Assembly: GCA_937891875.1 (NCBI GenBank)
Contig: CALATR010000569.1
Coordinates: 1 to 10,077, forward strand
DNA: 10,077 nt
Direction: 5' to 3'
Source: an uncultured Pseudomonadota bacterium
GTDB taxonomy: Bacteria > Myxococcota_A > UBA796 > GCA-2862545
Positions 1 to 5,399 of the stretch are shown in pieces. Both the position numbers and the translations under genes were made by a program. Under the pieces are notes generated by a model. That model searched no databases and was not told the DNA's origin. It worked only from the letters and a program-made list of their open reading frames with translations. The first letter of the stretch is position 1; every line of letters starts with the position of its first letter.

Positions 1-75
1 TCCGGAAGTCGGAAGTCCGGATGACCGGAGACCGGATGACCGGATGACCGGAGACCGGAGACCGGATGACCGGCA
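1..75. repeat. Short irregular tandem repeat, CCGG-ATGA / CCGG-AGA units
   Basis: From about position 17 the DNA is an uninterrupted run of units starting with CCGG. They begin at 17 (CCGGATGA), 25 (CCGGAGA), 32 and 40 (CCGGATGA), 48 and 55 (CCGGAGA), 62 (CCGGATGA) and a diverged last one at 70. Two unit lengths, 8 and 7 bp, are mixed without a fixed order. A second small tandem precedes it: GGAAGTC at 4-10 and again at 11-17. The array sits just past the rpe stop codon and starts at the window edge, so its full length is unknown. No spacers are present, so it is not CRISPR. It looks like replication-slippage microsatellite DNA. No function can be assigned. Confidence 0.85.
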
Positions 76-86
76 GACGGGAGGTC

Positions 87-737
87 CTAAGCCTCCTTCA
101 ACGCCTGGATCGCCGCCGCGCGGTCCTCGGCCTTGTACACGCCCGAGCCCGCGACCAGCACGTGGGCGCCCGCCGCGGTGAAGCGGTCCGCGTTGTAGGG
201 CTTCACGCCGCCGTCGACCTCGATGAGGGTCTTGAGCCCGCGGCGGTCGATCTCCCGGCGCAGGCGCTCGATCTTGGGGAAGACCGCCTCGATGAGCGAC
301 TGACCGCCAAAGCCGGGGTTGACGCTCATGACCAGCACCAGGTCCAGCTCGTCGAGGACGTAGTCCAGCACCGACTCGGGGGTGTGGGGGTTGAGCGACA
401 CACCCACCTGGGCGCCGGTCGACTTCGTCACCTGGACGGAGCGGTGCAGGTGGACGGTGGCCTCGGCGTGCACGGTGATGAGCGAGGCGCCGGCGTCCCG
501 GAAGCTCTTCACGTAGTGGTCCGGGTTCTCGATCATGAGGTGCACGTCGAGGAAGGCGTCCGGCGCGTGGCGACGCACCGCCGCGACCACGGGCGGGCCG
601 ATGGTGATGTTGGGCACGAAGTGGCCGTCCATCACGTCCACGTGGATCCAGTCGGCGCCCTTGTCGAGCACGTCGCGGACCTCCGCGGCGAGGTTGCCGA
701 AGTCAGCGGAGAGGATGGACGGGGCAACGAGGGCCAT
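87..737 (-). CDS. rpe: Ribulose-phosphate 3-epimerase
   Basis: This cytoplasmic enzyme interconverts D-ribulose 5-phosphate and D-xylulose 5-phosphate in the non-oxidative pentose phosphate pathway. The 216-residue length is normal for the family and the whole TIM barrel is present. Visible signatures are the N-terminal APSILSADF (residues 5-13), HVDVMDG (32-38) with metal ligands His32 and Asp34, His66 in DVHLMIENPDHYV, MSVNPGFGGQ (137-146), and EVDGGV (173-178) with the second catalytic Asp at 175. The phosphate-binding glycines lie around AGSGVY (196-201). The ATG start lies 3 bp after the fmt stop, and a GGAG Shine-Dalgarno sequence sits inside the end of fmt. The two genes are therefore almost certainly co-transcribed and translationally coupled. 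Nothing is missing or odd in the protein. Confidence 0.97.
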   Translation of the reverse strand: MALVAPSILSADFGNLAAEVRDVLDKGADWIHVDVMDGHFVPNITIGPPVVAAVRRHAPDAFLDVHLMIENPDHYVKSFRDAGASLITVHAEATVHLHRSVQVTKSTGAQVGVSLNPHTPESVLDYVLDELDLVLVMSVNPGFGGQSLIEAVFPKIERLRREIDRRGLKTLIEVDGGVKPYNADRFTAAGAHVLVAGSGVYKAEDRAAAIQALKEA

Positions 738-740
738 GGG

Positions 741-1667
741 TCACTCCGGGGGGGCGAGGGGATCGTGGGGCGCGAGGCGCGCGCCGTTGGCAAAGTCGGC
801 TCCGGACACCGCCTTTCGGCCGGGTGCGCGCACCTGATCCAGGGCGAGCGCCCCGTCACCGGTCGCGATGACCAGCTCGGGAGAGGTGGCGAGGATCGTG
901 CCTGGCGGAGCGGTCTCTTCGGCAGCGACGGGGTGGGCGGCGAGGATCTTGAGCGGACCCTTGTCCCAGGCGACCCAGCCGCCCGGCCACGGGCTCATCG
1001 CGCGGATCCGGCGATCGAGGATCAGGGCGGGCTCGTGCCAGTGGACCTCGCCGCTGCTCCGGTCGAGCTTGGCGGCGTAGGTGGGCTCTCCCTGCTGGGG
1101 GCGGAAGGTGCCGCCGTCGACCTCGGCGAGCGCCTGTACCGCGGCCTCGGCGGCCAGGATCGACAGGCGATCGTGCAGCTCTCCCGCCGTCTCTCGCTCA
1201 CCGATGGGGGTCGTGAGCTCGACCAGGAGCGGGCCCTCGTCGAGCGCCTCCACCATGCGCTGCACGCACACGCCGGTCTCGTGGTCGCCGGCCTCGATGG
1301 CAGCCTGGATGGGGGCCGCACCCCGCCAGCGGGGCAGCAGCGAGGCGTGCACGTTCAGGCAGCCCAGCCGCGGCGCGTCCAGCACCCGGGGAACCAGCAG
1401 GCGGCCATAGGCGATGACCACCGCCACGTCGGCCTGCACGGACTCGACCCGGGCGGGAAAGGAGCCCGCGCGGACAGCGCGCGGCTGGGCGGTGGGCAGG
1501 CCGAGCTCCCGGGCGAGCGTGATCGTCGGCGGGCTCTGCAGCTTGCGCCCCCGACCGACCGGCTTGTCCGGCTGGGCCACCACCAGCACCACCTCGTGAC
1601 CGGCGTCGACGATGGCCTGCAGCGTCGGGACGGCGAAGTCGGGGGTGCCCATGAAGATGACGCGCAC
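741..1667 (-). CDS. fmt: Methionyl-tRNA formyltransferase
   Basis: The enzyme formylates Met-tRNA(fMet) using 10-formyltetrahydrofolate, which makes the initiator tRNA for bacterial translation. The 308 residues match the family length. The N-terminal Rossmann-like domain starts with VIFMGTPDFAV (3-13). The folate-binding and catalytic block LNVHASLLPRWRGAAPI spans 104-120, with catalytic Asn105, His107 and Asp143 (in ALDEGPLL). The C-terminal OB-fold tRNA-binding domain includes TYAAKL (196-201) and RAMSPWPGGW (222-231), and ends with a GRKAVSGADFANGAR block (283-297). The start is GTG at 1665-1667. It is chosen because GGAGG (CCTCC at 1672-1676 on the plus strand) lies 4 nt upstream and because the protein then begins at the family's usual point. 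It is the first gene of an fmt-rpe operon and its partner def lies at 6642-7187. Confidence 0.97.
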   Translation of the reverse strand: MRVIFMGTPDFAVPTLQAIVDAGHEVVLVVAQPDKPVGRGRKLQSPPTITLARELGLPTAQPRAVRAGSFPARVESVQADVAVVIAYGRLLVPRVLDAPRLGCLNVHASLLPRWRGAAPIQAAIEAGDHETGVCVQRMVEALDEGPLLVELTTPIGERETAGELHDRLSILAAEAAVQALAEVDGGTFRPQQGEPTYAAKLDRSSGEVHWHEPALILDRRIRAMSPWPGGWVAWDKGPLKILAAHPVAAEETAPPGTILATSPELVIATGDGALALDQVRAPGRKAVSGADFANGARLAPHDPLAPPE

Positions 1668-1716
1668 ACTGCCTCCGGAAGGCGCACCGGGTAACGCCTC
1701 GGGCCACCACCTGCGC

Positions 1717-1733
1717 CTGCAGCCGGCTACAGT
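1717..1733. promoter_or_regulatory. Near-perfect 16-bp palindrome overlapping a possible -10 box
   Basis: In the 97-bp divergent gap between fmt and the first lipoprotein gene, CTGCAGCCGGCTACAG (1717-1732) is a palindrome with one mismatched pair around the AGCCGGCT core. Its right arm overlaps TACAGT (1728-1733), a possible -10 hexamer 37 bp ahead of the GTG at 1765. No recognisable -35 box is seen. A dimeric repressor site is a reasonable reading, but GC-rich palindromes of this length can arise by chance. The Shine-Dalgarno for the downstream gene is GAGG at 1755-1758. Confidence 0.35.
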
Positions 1734-1764
1734 GCGCGCGACTCACCCGTAGCCGAGGTCCCCC

Positions 1765-2037
1765 GTGCGCATCGCTCCGCTGATCCTGCTGCTGTGCGGC
1801 TGCGAGCCCACCATGGACGTGACCGCCCAGCCCTACGACGAAGACAACCGCTGCTTCGGCCCCACCGAGGTGGTCGGTCAGGTCACCGGCGACGGCTGCC
1901 CCGCGGTGGAGCTGCTCGCCACCAGCCCCGAAGGCGACTGCTGGCGATTCACCAGCGGCTGCCTGCCCGACGAGGAGGGCTGGGTCAGCGACTGCCCGCT
2001 CTCCTTCGCCACCCTCGACGACCCGTCCTGCGACTGA
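1765..2037 (+). CDS. Small cysteine-rich putative lipoprotein (paralogue 1)
   Basis: This is a 90-residue exported protein of unrecognised family. It has a short Arg-containing n-region and a hydrophobic stretch (residues 3-10), followed by Cys11 and Cys13. Cys13 is the likely lipidated residue because it lies 17 residues before the next Cys, exactly as in the next gene. The mature part has six further cysteines at 30, 45, 59, 66, 77 and 89, consistent with three disulphides in a small compact domain. It is acidic and begins its conserved part with CFGPTE. The start is GTG with GAGG (1755-1758) six nt upstream. The second gene begins 13 bp after its stop and is a clear paralogue. Lipid attachment is inferred from the sequence alone, and the lipobox is unusual in having Cys at -2. 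Confidence 0.8.
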   Translation: MRIAPLILLLCGCEPTMDVTAQPYDEDNRCFGPTEVVGQVTGDGCPAVELLATSPEGDCWRFTSGCLPDEEGWVSDCPLSFATLDDPSCD

Positions 2038-2050
2038 TCCTGGAGGATCG

Positions 2051-2332
2051 ATGCGTACTCTCGTGATCGTTGGCCTGCTGCTGGGCGCGACCGCCTGCGG
2101 CGAGGGAAGCCCCGTCGATGCCAAGCCCTGGGACAGCGCGGGCGCGTGCTGGGGCCCCTCGGAGCAGGTCGGCACCACCAGCGCCGAGGCCTGCGACGAC
2201 GCGCTGACGCTGGGCACCGGCCCGGACGACGGCTGCTTCCTGTTCAGCGACTCGTGCCTGCCCGAAGACGGGGTGTGGGCCCCCGGCTGCGTCGACACCG
2301 ACGTGTCCGTCGACGCGGCGGACTGTCCCTGA
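2051..2332 (+). CDS. Small cysteine-rich putative lipoprotein (paralogue 2)
   Basis: This 93-residue protein has a typical lipoprotein signal: MR, a hydrophobic run, then GATAC with Cys16 as the lipidation site. Six more cysteines lie at 33, 48, 62, 69, 80 and 92. Spacings of 14, 13, 6, 10 and 11 residues are identical to those of the upstream gene, as is the 17-residue step from the lipid Cys to the first domain Cys. Shared local motifs are C-W/F-GP-S/T-E-x-VG, a Cys followed by an aromatic, and CLP with acidic residues. The rest has diverged strongly, so this is an old duplication with the cysteine frame under selection. A strong Shine-Dalgarno, TGGAGGA, is at 2041-2047. The family is not recognised. 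The pseudokinase gene follows on the same strand 63 bp later. Confidence 0.82.
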   Translation: MRTLVIVGLLLGATACGEGSPVDAKPWDSAGACWGPSEQVGTTSAEACDDALTLGTGPDDGCFLFSDSCLPEDGVWAPGCVDTDVSVDAADCP

Positions 2333-2344
2333 TCCAGGCGTGCG

Positions 2345-2363
2345 CCCGCGGTGTTCACGCGGG
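2345..2363. other. Inverted repeat (hairpin) between lipoprotein 2 and the pseudokinase
   Basis: CCCGCG (2345-2350) and CGCGGG (2358-2363) form a perfect 6-bp stem with a 7-nt loop, 12 bp after the lipoprotein stop. No T-tract follows, so it is not a convincing intrinsic terminator. It could mark a transcript end or reduce read-through into the pseudokinase gene. Confidence 0.4.
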
Positions 2364-2366
2364 TGG

Positions 2367-2395
2367 TACGGTGAGGTCCTCGTCCGGAGGTCCTC
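2367..2395 (+). promoter_or_regulatory. Possible -10 box and duplicated GAGGTCCTC leader of the pseudokinase gene
   Basis: TACGGT (2367-2372) resembles a -10 hexamer and would give a short leader before the ATG at 2396. The leader holds a 9-bp direct repeat, GAGGTCCTC, at 2373-2381 and 2387-2395, with a 14-bp period. The second copy supplies the Shine-Dalgarno GGAGG (2386-2390), 5 nt from the start codon. Each copy is also nearly self-complementary (GAGG-T-CCTC), so pairing could hide the ribosome site. No -35 box is evident. Confidence 0.35.
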
Positions 2396-3616
2396 ATGCT
2401 CCTGGAGCGCGCAAGCGTCGGCGACTGTGTCGCAGACCGCTTCGAGTTGCAGCGCCGGCTCCGGACGAACAAGGACATGGCGATCTTCTCCGCCCGGGAT
2501 CGCGCCGAAGGCACCGACGTCATCGTCAAGCTCGTGCACGCGGTCGAGCCCGACACGGACGTGGTCGCGCGGCTCCGTGGCCTGCGCCACGCCGCCATGG
2601 TGCCCGTGCTCACGGTCGAGCGCGGGGATGACGGAACCCTCATCGTCGTCACCGGACACGTCTCGGCAGCCTCGCTGCACGTGCCCCAGCTGGTCGCGAC
2701 CCTCGGGCCCGCCGACATCGCCAAGGGGTTCGCCTCGCTCGCCGACGCGGTCGAAGAAGCCCACCGGGCCGGCGTCGTGCACGGCCACATCAAGCCCTCG
2801 CAGATCGAGGTCGTGCCCCTGCAGGACGGCGAGGTGCGCCTGCGCCTGACCGGCTGGGATGCCGCCATCTACCCCCGGCGTCCCAAGCGCGTGGCCCATG
2901 ACATCCGCGACCTCGGCAAGGCCCTGTGGACCGCACTCGGCGACAAGACGGCCCCCCAGCTGCGGGTCGTGGCCAAGGCGTGCATCGAAGGCCGGTTCTC
3001 CACCGCCCGCGAGCTCGCCGCCGTGCTGCGCGGGGATCGCACCCTCCCCCTGCCCCCGCCGCGGGAGGATCACCGCAAGAGGCTGCTCATTGGCGCACTC
3101 ATCGGCGGCGGACTGGCCGTGGTGCTCCTCGTCGGTCTGCTGATCGGCATGGCGACCCGCACGCCGTCGACCCCCATGGTGCCCCCGCCCACGGTGCCGG
3201 TCGACCTCCCGCTGCCCGCGGTCGCCGGCCAGCCCACCCCGGACCCCGCGAGCGAGCCCCCGGCGATCACCATGCCCGACCAGCTCCCGGAGGACGTCGC
3301 GGGCGCGCCCGAGCCCGGCCTCCCCCTGCTCGGGGAGACGGACTGGGCCGGTCGCCTGGGCGAGCAGGCCGCCAGCTGGCGCCTCCGCGTCGAGCCCGAC
3401 GGCACGCTGACGGTGACCCTGTGGAGCGAAGCCGAGGGACGGACCGCCATGCAGCTGTTCCGGGGCAGCGCGACCCGGGTCGACGGCGATCGCCTGTCGC
3501 TCGCCGCAGCGGATCCCGACGGCCAGGAGCTCGGCGGCGAGATCGGCCCGCAGGGGGGAGAGGGCTGGCTCGAGGGCGGGGACGGGCGGGCCGCCTGGAC
3601 GATGCAGCGCCCCTAG
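2396..3616 (+). CDS. Membrane-anchored Ser/Thr kinase-like protein, probable pseudokinase
   Basis: This 406-residue protein has three parts. Residues about 13-213 follow the bacterial Ser/Thr kinase (Hanks-type) pattern: a first strand FELQRRL, then VIVK with Lys45 in the VAIK position, RHAAMVPVL in the place of the usual HPNIV block, and HxxGVVHGHIKPSQIEV (129-134 core) where HRDLKPxN is expected. LTGWD (151-155) stands where DFG is expected, and HDIRDLG (168-174) matches the DxxxLG helix. The catalytic Asp of HRD is His131 and DFG is TGW. The glycine-rich loop is absent, and only about 14 residues separate the DFG position from helix F, so the activation loop and APE are missing. It is therefore probably non-catalytic. 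A transmembrane helix spans about 229-251. A Pro-rich linker (254-312) and a beta-rich extracytoplasmic domain (315-406) follow. Signalling by binding rather than phosphorylation is an inference. Confidence 0.85.
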   Translation: MLLERASVGDCVADRFELQRRLRTNKDMAIFSARDRAEGTDVIVKLVHAVEPDTDVVARLRGLRHAAMVPVLTVERGDDGTLIVVTGHVSAASLHVPQLVATLGPADIAKGFASLADAVEEAHRAGVVHGHIKPSQIEVVPLQDGEVRLRLTGWDAAIYPRRPKRVAHDIRDLGKALWTALGDKTAPQLRVVAKACIEGRFSTARELAAVLRGDRTLPLPPPREDHRKRLLIGALIGGGLAVVLLVGLLIGMATRTPSTPMVPPPTVPVDLPLPAVAGQPTPDPASEPPAITMPDQLPEDVAGAPEPGLPLLGETDWAGRLGEQAASWRLRVEPDGTLTVTLWSEAEGRTAMQLFRGSATRVDGDRLSLAAADPDGQELGGEIGPQGGEGWLEGGDGRAAWTMQRP

Positions 3617-4506
3617 GCCACTCCCTCCGAATCCCAGGGACGACCGGCCAGATCCTCCGCCAGTGCATCGACGAAGTGGCGCACGGTCGCGGGCATCATG
3701 CGGCTGGGCAGGAGCGCCCAGAAGTGGCCCGTGTTGCCCTCCCAGTCGGGCAGGACGCGGACCAGCTCTCCGCGGGCGATGAGGGGTCCGACCAGGAACC
3801 CCGGCTGCAGGATGACCCCGAGCCCAGCCAGGGCGGCCTGCACGACGGCCTCGCCGCTGTCGGCCTCGAAGACCGAGCGCGGCGTGTGGGTGCACTCGCC
3901 GTCGGCCGAGCGCAGGGTCCAGCGTCCGCGCTGATCGCGGGCGGTGTAGAGGCAGGCCGGCAGATCATCGAGGTCGGACGGGGTCGCGACCGGGTGGCCG
4001 GCGATGAAGTCGGGCGAGGCGGCGAGCACCTCCTGGAAGTCGACCAGGCGGCGGGCGACCAGGCCGGCGGCGTCGGGGAGGCGGCCGCCGCGCAGGGTCA
4101 CGTCGGCGGCAAGCGGGTCGGTGAAGCGATCGGAGAGCTGTGCTTCGACGCGGACTTCGGGCCAGCGCTGCTGAAAGCGGAGCACGGTGGGCATGACCCA
4201 GCGCCGACCGAAGACGTGGGGCATCGCGATGCGCAGGGTGCCGCGGGGCTCGACGGTCCGGGCGCCGACCTCGAGGTCCGCCTCGACCAGGCCCTCCAGC
4301 AGGGGTGCGACCCGGGCGTGGTAGGCCACACCCGCCTCGGTGGGCCGCACCGAGCGGGTCGAGCGGGCGAGCAGGGTCACGCCGAGGCGCTCCTCCAGCT
4401 GGCGCACGCAGCGGCTGACGTACGACGTCGACACGCCCAGCGTCGACGCCGCCGCGGTGAACGAGCCCTGCTCCACCACCTGCACGAAGACGTCGCGGTG
4501 ATCCAT
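3613..4506 (-). CDS. LysR-family transcriptional regulator
   Basis: This DNA-binding regulator has 297 residues, the usual LTTR length. The N-terminal winged helix-turn-helix covers about 1-60, with GSFTAAASTLGVSTSYVSRC followed by VRQLEERLGVTLLARSTRSV and RPTEAG. The substrate-binding domain starts at RGTLRIAMP (88-96), and an interdomain repeat block LAGLGVILQPGFLV lies at 226-239. The architecture resembles the CrgA/AaeR-type subgroup, but the effector cannot be read from sequence. ATG at 4504-4506 is the natural start, since the HTH begins immediately. It is divergent from yceI across 192 bp containing operator-like palindromes, which suggests autoregulation and control of yceI. It converges with the pseudokinase gene: the palindrome CTAG at 3613-3616 gives both genes their TAG stop codons. 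Confidence 0.95.
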   Translation of the reverse strand: MDHRDVFVQVVEQGSFTAAASTLGVSTSYVSRCVRQLEERLGVTLLARSTRSVRPTEAGVAYHARVAPLLEGLVEADLEVGARTVEPRGTLRIAMPHVFGRRWVMPTVLRFQQRWPEVRVEAQLSDRFTDPLAADVTLRGGRLPDAAGLVARRLVDFQEVLAASPDFIAGHPVATPSDLDDLPACLYTARDQRGRWTLRSADGECTHTPRSVFEADSGEAVVQAALAGLGVILQPGFLVGPLIARGELVRVLPDWEGNTGHFWALLPSRMMPATVRHFVDALAEDLAGRPWDSEGVA

Positions 4507-4508
4507 TG

Positions 4509-4527
4509 TGAACTCTCAGTTCAGAGT
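4509..4527. promoter_or_regulatory. Overlapping inverted repeats, likely LysR-regulator operator
   Basis: TGAACT-ctc-AGTTCA (4509-4523) is a perfect 15-bp interrupted palindrome starting 3 bp from the regulator's start codon. A second perfect inverted repeat overlaps it, ACTCT (4512-4516) with AGAGT (4523-4527). The half-site GTTCAG (4519-4524) recurs at 4560-4565, 41 bp away, close to four helical turns. Its complement CTGAAC is at 4643-4648. This fits LTTR binding at two or more sites, but binding by this regulator is inferred. Confidence 0.5.
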
Positions 4528-4549
4528 GTTTCCCGAAGGCGTCTATAGC
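4520..4549. promoter_or_regulatory. Candidate divergent promoters of lysR and yceI
   Basis: On the plus strand TTCAGA (4520-4525) and TATAGC (4544-4549), 18 bp apart, make a weak sigma70-like promoter toward yceI. The palindrome at 4509-4523 overlaps its -35 position. On the minus strand TATAGA (complement of 4542-4547) is a possible -10 for the regulator gene, which would put the same palindrome in its leader. Matches are partial and no minus-strand -35 is clear. Confidence 0.3.
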
Positions 4550-4650
4550 TGACCTCCTGGTTCAGGCCTAGAAGAAGAACAGTCCTGACGCGCGAGACGA
4601 GCTCACGCGTCGGCACCGACCGGGACCCGCTCCCGAACGACCCTGAACCC

Positions 4651-4687
4651 CGCCGAGATCCTCGGCGAAGGCGCCCCTGCGGGCGCC
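4651..4687 (+). promoter_or_regulatory. Two adjacent perfect hairpins in the yceI leader
   Basis: CGCCGAG (4651-4657) pairs with CTCGGCG (4661-4667) around a 3-nt loop. GGCGCCC (4670-4676) pairs with GGGCGCC (4681-4687) around a 4-nt loop. Both are perfect 7-bp stems, separated by 2 nt. The second ends 2 nt before the GGAGG Shine-Dalgarno (4690-4694). There is no T-tract, so termination is unlikely. A role in mRNA stability or translation of yceI is possible but unproven. Confidence 0.5.
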
Positions 4688-4698
4688 CTGGAGGAACC

Positions 4699-5322
4699 AT
4701 GCTCTCGATCCGCACCCTCGCCGCCGCCAGCGCCCTGCTGCTCGCCTCGACCGCCGCCCACGCCGAGACCTGGCAGATCGACCCCACCCACACCCGGGTG
4801 GGCTTCCGGGTCAGCCACATGATGGTCAGCTCGGTCGAAGGCAGCTTTCCCGACGTGAGCGGCACCCTCGACCTGCAGCCCGGCAAGCTCTCCGACGCCA
4901 AGGTCAGCGTCGAGGTCACCATGAACACGGTCTCGACCGGCAACGACCAGCGCGACGAGCACCTGCGCACGTCCGACTTCCTCGACGTCGCCAACCACCC
5001 GACCATGACGTTCTCCAGCACCGGCCTGAAGGCGAAGCGCGGCGGCTTCGAGCTCACCGGCGACCTCACCATCCGCGGCGTCACCAAGCGCGTCACCTTC
5101 ACCGGCACCGGGCTGGACCAGGTCGCCGTGGACCCGTGGGGCAACAAGCGCATGGGCGCCCACGCCACCACCATCGTCAACCGCCAGGACTTCGGCGTCG
5201 CCTGGAACCAGGCCCTCGAGACCGGCGGCCTGCTCGTCGGCGACGAGCTCCCCCTGCAGATCGACGTCGAGTTCACCCGCCCCAACGACACCGCCAACCA
5301 GCAGATCGGGCTGGCGGAGTAG
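4699..5322 (+). CDS. YceI-family periplasmic protein (polyisoprenoid-binding lipocalin-like fold)
   Basis: This 207-residue exported protein has a classical signal peptide (residues 1-22, AHA before Glu23). The YceI beta-barrel fills the rest: WQIDPTHTRVGFRVSHM at 25-41, RDEHLRTSDFLDVANHPTM (85-103), GDLTIRGVTKRVTF (121-134), and NRQDFGV with VGDELPLQIDVEF (161-192). These are the family's conserved blocks in normal order. YceI proteins bind long amphiphiles such as polyprenyl chains or ubiquinone-like molecules in the periplasm, and some are induced by base or osmotic stress. The natural ligand here is unknown. The start ATG has GGAGG at 4690-4694. The divergent LysR gene suggests inducible expression. 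An extended inverted repeat follows the stop. Confidence 0.96.
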   Translation: MLSIRTLAAASALLLASTAAHAETWQIDPTHTRVGFRVSHMMVSSVEGSFPDVSGTLDLQPGKLSDAKVSVEVTMNTVSTGNDQRDEHLRTSDFLDVANHPTMTFSSTGLKAKRGGFELTGDLTIRGVTKRVTFTGTGLDQVAVDPWGNKRMGAHATTIVNRQDFGVAWNQALETGGLLVGDELPLQIDVEFTRPNDTANQQIGLAE

Positions 5323-5326
5323 GCAT

Positions 5327-5385
5327 CGGCGGACGCTGGCGAGCCCCCGACCGTCGGGGTCCGCCGGCTGTCGTGTAGGCTCGCC
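5327..5385. other. Interleaved inverted repeats after yceI
   Basis: Three perfect repeats share this 77-bp gap. CGGCGGAC (5327-5334) pairs with GTCCGCCG (5359-5366). CCCCGA (5345-5350) pairs with TCGGGG (5354-5359) inside it. GGCGAGCC (5338-5345) pairs with GGCTCGCC (5378-5385). The first and third pairs interleave, so the RNA could adopt alternative folds or a pseudoknot. The first may serve as a T-less terminator for yceI. The third reaches to 6 bp before the Shine-Dalgarno of the next gene. TAGGCT (5376-5381) is a possible -10 for that gene. Confidence 0.45.
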
Positions 5386-5399
5386 GGTACGGAGATGCG

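Noticed and set aside
1..75. CRISPR array
   Set aside because: Units are 7-8 bp with no unique spacers and no cas genes are seen.
66..1694. Long plus-strand open frame of 542 codons antisense to rpe and fmt
   Set aside because: It mirrors two certain genes, has Arg/Gly/Asp/His-rich low-complexity composition and no domain. GC-rich third positions remove stops from the antisense frame.
2345..2363. Rho-independent terminators at 2345-2363, 5327-5366 and 6291-6312
   Set aside because: The stems are real but none is followed by a T-tract, so they are listed only as inverted repeats.
2396..3616. Active PknB/PrkC-type kinase
   Set aside because: The catalytic Asp, DFG, Gly-rich loop and activation loop are all missing, and no PASTA repeats are present.
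1198..3895. Long minus-strand frames (1198-2868 and 1985-3895) across the lipoproteins and pseudokinase
   Set aside because: They run through several convincing plus-strand genes and have shadow-like composition. The lipoprotein signals and kinase fold are far better supported.
2926..4548. Plus-strand frame of 540 codons over the pseudokinase end and the LysR gene
   Set aside because: It is out of phase with the pseudokinase and antisense to a complete LysR regulator, with no recognisable domain.
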